This document shows, one piece after another, positions 54,037 through 58,005 of a stretch of 58,005 bases of DNA. The notes beneath the pieces were generated by a model. The model had not been told where the DNA came from. It worked only from the letters and a program-made list of their open reading frames with translations, and searched no databases. The stretch covers positions 1,396,933 through 1,454,937 of the forward strand of contig JAEINU010000001.1 in NCBI GenBank assembly GCA_016342685.1, in the 5' to 3' direction. Source of the stretch: Bacteroidales bacterium. GTDB taxonomy: Bacteria; Bacteroidota; Bacteroidia; Bacteroidales; UBA12077. Numbering within the stretch: the stretch's first letter is position 1; each line of letters starts with the position of its first letter. A program made the position numbers and the translations under genes.

Positions 54037-55366
54037 AAACCTGATCGAAGGAAACATAAAAAAACAGCTTTTCGATTTGGCTTGGCCTATGTTATTGGGT
54101 ATGATGGGCATGGTTATTTTTAACCTTGTTGATACCTACTTTGTCGGGAGGCTCGGTGTTCAACAACTTGCTGCCATGAGCTTTAGCTTTCCAATTATTA
54201 TGTTTATTAATAGCTTATCGCAAGGTATTGGAATTGGAACAAGCTCATTAATTTCAAGAAACATTATAACTACCAGCCGAAAGAACATAAAAATGATGGC
54301 TAGCCGAGCCATTTTACTTGGTGTAATTGTGGTAGTTATTTTTGTAATAGTTGGACTGTTAACCATCCGACCTACTTTTATCGCATTAGGTGCAGAAAAG
54401 GATATTTTAAAATATATTTTTGATTACATGAACATCTGGTATCTTGGGGTACCTTTTGTTGTTATTCCAATGATAGGAAACAATATTGTTAGAGCAACTG
54501 GTGATACTTTCACGCCTGGAATGTTAATGGTTTCTTCTGGAATAGTAAATATTATTCTTGACCCTTTGCTAATTTTTGGATATGGCCCCTTTCCAGAAAT
54601 GGGAATAAAAGGAGCTGCTCTTGCAACTGTAATTGCAAGAAGTACAAGTTTAGTTTTCATTCTGATAGTTTTAATAAAAAGAGAAAAACTTTTAACCATT
54701 TATTTTGGACGTCTAAAGGATATTTTTTCAACATGGAAAAACGTAATATATATTGCTGGACCTGCATCTTTAGGAATGCTTATTACACCTATTTCAATAG
54801 GTTTTATTACAAAAATAATAGCTGGGTTTGGAAAAGAAGCAGTTGCTGCTTTCGGAGTCGCTTCACGGATAGAAATGTTTGCTCTTATGGTTATTGCATC
54901 ATTGGGTTCTGTATTGATTATCTTTATTGGTCAAAATATTAGTAAACAGAAATTTAAACGTATTTTTAAATCATTAAATTATGCTTTGAAATTTTCAATG
55001 ATTTGGGGTACTTTAGTATTCATTATTCTCCTATTTTTTGGACAAGCAATTGCTTCAATATTTACTGATGATTTAGCTGTTATTGAAATTACAAAAAAAT
55101 ACTTTTACATTATGGGTGCAAGCTATGGGTTTCAGGGCTTAGTAATGTTAAGCACGGCGAGTTTTAATGGGATAAATAAACCATACCCTTCAGCAATATT
55201 TTCCATAATTCGAATGCTCGTTTTATATGCCCCATTGGCTTGGCTTGGTTCCATAATATTTGGTATTTACGGTGTCTTTTGGGCAGGACTTATAGCAAAT
55301 GTTATTATTGGAATATTATCATTTTCAGTTTTGCACAGAACAATAAAAAAAGTTAGAGATAAATAA
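54020..55366 (+). CDS. MATE family efflux transporter
   Basis: A 448-residue membrane protein with 12 helices in two similar halves. IKKQLFDLAWPMLLGMMGMVIFNLVDTYFVGRLGVQQLAAMSFSFPI opens the first half, and GPASLGMLITPISIGFITKIIAGFGKEAVAAFGVASRIEMFALMVIASLG the second. MATE proteins export drugs and organic cations in exchange for sodium or protons. Its start lies inside the MarR gene, so translation is coupled and expression follows the MarR palindrome. Confidence 0.93.
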   Translation: MKKRNKNLIEGNIKKQLFDLAWPMLLGMMGMVIFNLVDTYFVGRLGVQQLAAMSFSFPIIMFINSLSQGIGIGTSSLISRNIITTSRKNIKMMASRAILLGVIVVVIFVIVGLLTIRPTFIALGAEKDILKYIFDYMNIWYLGVPFVVIPMIGNNIVRATGDTFTPGMLMVSSGIVNIILDPLLIFGYGPFPEMGIKGAALATVIARSTSLVFILIVLIKREKLLTIYFGRLKDIFSTWKNVIYIAGPASLGMLITPISIGFITKIIAGFGKEAVAAFGVASRIEMFALMVIASLGSVLIIFIGQNISKQKFKRIFKSLNYALKFSMIWGTLVFIILLFFGQAIASIFTDDLAVIEITKKYFYIMGASYGFQGLVMLSTASFNGINKPYPSAIFSIIRMLVLYAPLAWLGSIIFGIYGVFWAGLIANVIIGILSFSVLHRTIKKVRDK

Positions 55367-55421
55367 CTTATTATTACAGAGCAAGTAACTTTAAAAGTAT
55401 TTAAATGAGGGATGGGAATCA

Positions 55422-55436
55422 AATGCAGCTTTCAGC
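55422..55436. other. small perfect hairpin downstream of MATE gene
   Basis: GCAGCT-TTC-AGCTGC followed by AAAAGCGGGCGGGC lies about 55 bp after the MATE stop. It has no T tail on the plus strand. It may be a stabilising 3' hairpin or an insertion scar. Confidence 0.3.
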
Positions 55437-55489
55437 TGCAAAAGCGGGCGGGCAAAAAATGTTTTTCTATCATATTAACCAAACCTTTC

Positions 55490-55555
55490 CTAATAAAACA
55501 TTTGTCAAACCGCCAAAAGCCCCCAAATTACTAGTAATGTGATGGTGTAGTGCAT
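55490..55555. repeat. intergenic element, copy E (partial)
   Basis: Only the right part of the element is present: TTTGTCAAACCGCCAAAAGC, CCCCAAATTACTAGTAATGT and GTGTAGTGCA. ACTAGTAATGT is close to the same region of copies D and G. Its right end touches the stop codon of the following minus-strand lipoprotein gene at 55558. Confidence 0.7.
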
Positions 55556-55557
55556 TT

Positions 55558-56871
55558 TTATTCAAAAGAATATGTTATTTCTTCTATAATTAATTCATTA
55601 GTTGTGGAATAATAATAATCCGAGGCAGATGATTTTGAAACTACTATCAAGGTTCCATTGTTGTAAAAAATTCTGTACGGATAGCCTTTGGTGGTAATAG
55701 TTTCAATGTGTGATAGATTATTTAAGTTATAAACCTCTATCGACTTGTTATTACTACATGATGCTAAAACTTTTGAACCATCACTATTGATAATGAAATC
55801 TGAGAATTTTAAATCTCCTCTAGGTAATCCATTTAAGTATGAAATAGAGTTGTCAAAGATATTTCCAAGTGGAGCACAAATAAACTTTTTTGAATTGGGG
55901 ATTATTTCAAATCGTGTTGATATTGCATATTCACTATCCCAAGGGTCTTTATATTTCCTAGTAACTAAATTACCATTGCTATCATAATTATAATAGGATA
56001 TTTCGTCCGAATTAACACTAAAAAGTTCAGTATTGGTATTTGGGATTATTTCTAGCCTTCTACTCTCATCTCCGCACCATGTTAACTTAGAAATAACTTC
56101 ATTTGTATTTCTGTTTATTACAACCATTGGTTCATCTGATGTACTGGTGCAATTAAAAATAATTTCATCTTTTAACACAGAAGAAATTACTGAAAATGGG
56201 CTTACTTTTATTTGTTCTATAAGTTCAAAATTTTCAGCATTATAGATAAACAACCAACCATCCTCTCTTGGAACAAGTAATTCATCTGTTTGATTGCCTA
56301 TATTTAAAGTACAAAAACCAACCCCCGAATTAAAATCAAAATCAGTTTCCGCTTTTGTATTATAATTATAAGCTTTAATCAAACCTTCATTTCTATTTAT
56401 AAAGAAAATTTGGTCCTTCTTTTGGTAAAATATAATATCATCCGTTTTAAATTCTATTAAAGGAATATCTCGCACATATTCAATAGTATTACTATAAATA
56501 ATTTTCGAATAATAGGGGTTGTCTGGATTTGGAATTAATCCTTGAATTTGGTATGAAATAAAAGGAGTATAAGGAACTTCCTCATCTATAAAGCTTAAAG
56601 TCTCATTATCAAAGTAACTTGCAATTGTATTTGAACTTGAATAATACGAACTGCTAATTTCTCCATTTACTCTTACAACATTGAACGAGGTAATACTATC
56701 ATTTGATACTGTCCAGTTTAACTCAATACTGTTTTCATTAATAATTGGTTCTTCTAATTTTATACATGATATTTCTCCATTTGAATTTATGTCTAATGGA
56801 CAATCACAATTTTTCTCACAACTCACTAGAGAAGAGAAGAATACAAAAACTATTAATATCTTCTTAATCAT
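55558..56871 (-). CDS. lipoprotein with fibronectin-like and beta-propeller-like regions
   Basis: About 437 residues from the ATG at 56871, where a lipoprotein signal begins (MIKKILIVFVFFSSLVSC, lipid cysteine 18); an upstream ATG at 56919 would disrupt it. Residues about 35-130 look like a fibronectin III repeat (PIINENSIELNWTVSNDSITSFNVVRVNG). The rest has short repeated strands (DELLVPREDGWLFIYNAENFELIEQIKV, NSDGSKVLASCSNNKSIEVYNLNNLSHIETI) typical of propeller blades. Probably surface or periplasmic; function unknown. Elements E and F flank it closely. Confidence 0.7.
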   Translation of the reverse strand: MIKKILIVFVFFSSLVSCEKNCDCPLDINSNGEISCIKLEEPIINENSIELNWTVSNDSITSFNVVRVNGEISSSYYSSSNTIASYFDNETLSFIDEEVPYTPFISYQIQGLIPNPDNPYYSKIIYSNTIEYVRDIPLIEFKTDDIIFYQKKDQIFFINRNEGLIKAYNYNTKAETDFDFNSGVGFCTLNIGNQTDELLVPREDGWLFIYNAENFELIEQIKVSPFSVISSVLKDEIIFNCTSTSDEPMVVINRNTNEVISKLTWCGDESRRLEIIPNTNTELFSVNSDEISYYNYDSNGNLVTRKYKDPWDSEYAISTRFEIIPNSKKFICAPLGNIFDNSISYLNGLPRGDLKFSDFIINSDGSKVLASCSNNKSIEVYNLNNLSHIETITTKGYPYRIFYNNGTLIVVSKSSASDYYYSTTNELIIEEITYSFE

Positions 56872-56921
56872 GGTATTAGTTATATATATTAGTTGCTTAA
56901 TTTCTCTCCATAAATACACTA

Positions 56922-57056
56922 CAACGATTTAAACATACTAGTAGTTCGGGTTTCCATTACTCTGAATTGTCAGACCGTTGAACAAAAACGAAGATAGAAA
57001 AACTTTTTCAAACCGCCAAAACACCCGCATTATCAGGTTATTTTGAGATTAGCAAC
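56922..57056. repeat. intergenic element, copy F
   Basis: The left AACGATTTAAACATA is identical to copy D. AATTGTCAGACCGTTGAAC, AACGAAGATAG and CAAACCGCCAAAACACCCGC follow in the family order. The right end lies 5 bp before the stop codon of the HD-domain gene at 57062. Confidence 0.8.
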
Positions 57057-57061
57057 AGTAT

Positions 57062-57652
57062 TTATTTCTCTAAAATGCCTTTTTCAACACTATCTTCAAT
57101 AAGTTTTTCGGCATAATTCCATAATTCTGTCGCACCATTTTTTATTGCTTTTTTCTTATCGTAAACTGTTTGATATTTTACTCCAAATTCTTTCCACGTC
57201 CCACCATTATTTGATGTATTCTGCAATAAAGGTTCAAGTCTGTCCATTGATTTTGCAAATTTTGCATCATTAGAAATGCCATCTTCAAATTCAGTCCAAA
57301 TTTCGATAAATTCTGCAGCCTGCTTTTCGGGTAAAATACCAAAAATCCGTTTGGCAGATTTCAGTTCTTCTTCTGTGTTTTCGTGATTTTTATTTTGGTC
57401 GTATATAAAAGTGTCGCCAGCATCTATTTCAACAACATCATGTATTAATACCATTTTTATGACTTTTAACAAGTCAATTTTTACATCAGAATATTCGCTT
57501 AAGACAATTACCATCATTGCTAAATGCCAACTATGTTCAGCATCATTTTCATTTCGGTTACTATTAAACAATTTTGTCCTTCTCTTTATGTATTTTATTT
57601 TATCAATTTCTTTAATAAACTCTATTTGCTTTAATAAATTCTCGCTTATCAT
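57062..57652 (-). CDS. HD-domain phosphohydrolase (YfbR/HD_3-like)
   Basis: A 196-residue protein. NENDAEHSWHLAMMVIVLSEY supplies the first histidine, MVLIHDVVEIDAGDTFIYD the His-Asp pair, and later FAKSMDRLEPLLQNTSNNGGTW the distal aspartate. This is the 5'-deoxynucleotidase YfbR-like HD arrangement, so removal of phosphate from a nucleotide is likely. It is a single gene bounded by elements F and G. Confidence 0.85.
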   Translation of the reverse strand: MISENLLKQIEFIKEIDKIKYIKRRTKLFNSNRNENDAEHSWHLAMMVIVLSEYSDVKIDLLKVIKMVLIHDVVEIDAGDTFIYDQNKNHENTEEELKSAKRIFGILPEKQAAEFIEIWTEFEDGISNDAKFAKSMDRLEPLLQNTSNNGGTWKEFGVKYQTVYDKKKAIKNGATELWNYAEKLIEDSVEKGILEK

Positions 57653-57673
57653 TTCAATTCTCGCTTTTTAAAT

Positions 57674-57840
57674 ATTGTTACTAATGGCCCTCACACACCA
57701 TGTATTTTGGGCTTCCAAAGCTTTACATTGCCAGACAGATAATTGAAACCGAAATTACCAAAAATTTGTCAAACCGCCAAACACCCCAAATTACTGGTAA
57801 TATAATGTTCCAGATTGTGCGCCAAAACACTATACTAATC
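57674..57840. repeat. intergenic element, copy G
   Basis: It contains TTACATTGCCAGACAG, TTGAAACCGAAATTACC, TTTGTCAAACCGCCAAACAC and CCCAAATTACTGGTAAT. A following GCGCC...ACTAATCAATTTAG matches the stretch after copy D. It lies between the start of the HD gene and the stop of the gene fragment at 57922. Confidence 0.7.
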
Positions 57841-57921
57841 AATTTAGCTGCAATACTAACAATGAAATGCTAAACAAGTTTGTTTTGATTGTGCTAATCT
57901 TATTCCAACTAACGTCAAATT

Positions 57922-58005
57922 TTAAGTGTTAATATTCAGTGTTTTAACAAATCCGACATCTTCGGGTTTAAGATCAAATTTAGCAATGTTTTTTTTGATT
58001 CTTGA
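57922..58005 (-). CDS. C-terminal fragment of an unidentified gene (5' part outside window)
   Basis: The minus strand has an open frame from the window edge to a TAA at 57922-57924, giving 27 residues that end KFDLKPEDVGFVKTLNINT. Composition and charge look like real protein, but no family can be named from so little. As with neighbouring genes, its 3' end faces an intergenic element (copy G). Confidence 0.45.
   Translation of the reverse strand, partial: SRIKKNIAKFDLKPEDVGFVKTLNINT

Noticed and set aside
53249-57840. Classical integron attC array
   Set aside because: The terminal inverted repeats of copy D do not match the attC core consensus and no integron integrase is in the window; kept only as a cassette-like element.

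Overview
The window looks like chromosome of an AT-rich, probably marine or sediment Bacteroidota bacterium of the Marinilabiliales/Bacteroidales type (organism assignment is inference). Signs are start codons with little Shine-Dalgarno signal, promoters of the form TTG-N19/20-TAnnTTTG placed almost on the start codon, BlaR1-like M56 proteins, orphan FtsX/MacB-type permeases, alginate-export-type porins, and sigma-54 response regulators. No rRNA, tRNA or CRISPR array was seen.

Layout. 1-4772 (minus): an operon with two PLP racemases (one cut by the window edge), an M20D amidohydrolase, a sodium:solute symporter and a GNAT acetyltransferase. 4960-5093: an IS30-type transposase remnant. 5288-11584 (minus): a visibly more GC-rich block with an outer-membrane porin, a CstA-family carrier, and a NarL-type regulator with a large periplasmic-sensing kinase. 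12002-17127 (plus): BlaI/BlaR1-like pair, a TPR protein and an FtsX-type permease. 17562-22345 (minus): a thiamine salvage operon (methyltransferase, thiM, thiE, thiL, thiD, tenA) under a TPP riboswitch and intrinsic terminator. 22488-26520 (minus): a sigma-54 response regulator and Cache/PAS kinase. 26672-34057 (minus): a glycyl-radical arylacetate decarboxylase locus (large subunit, small Fe-S subunit, MFS carrier, radical-SAM activase, DUF4125 protein, porin) with a sigma-54-type promoter in front. 34675-36314: a HAD phosphatase and a metallophosphoesterase. 36563-37763: cold-shock protein and NYN-LOTUS protein. 37961-39875 (plus): rhodanese, ArsR, rhodanese and TauE, with two near-identical operators. 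40254-45858: esterase, membrane LytTR regulator, ExbB-like protein, S41 peptidase, PAF-acetylhydrolase-like lipase. 46033-51375: sigma-54 regulator/kinase pair divergent from an FtsX permease. 51560-58005: thioredoxin-domain pseudogene, trypsin-like protease, MarR-MATE pair, propeller-like lipoprotein, HD hydrolase and a C-terminal gene fragment.

Two things stand out. First, the decarboxylase locus: the large subunit keeps the Cys508/Glu510 and Gly879 landmarks of 4-hydroxyphenylacetate decarboxylase, but the small subunit keeps only one of the two iron-sulfur cluster sites, and transport, activation, DUF4125 and sigma-54 control are all encoded around it. A plausible reading is anaerobic decarboxylation of an aryl acetate to p-cresol, toluene or skatole. 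Second, a dispersed intergenic element of about 135 bp with a conserved core (GTCAGACC ... CCGAAGATA ... GTCAAACCGCCAAA). It has at least six or seven copies, concentrated in the right third, and it repeatedly abuts the stop codon of a single gene, like the recombination site of a gene cassette or a shared 3' RNA element. No integrase is visible here.
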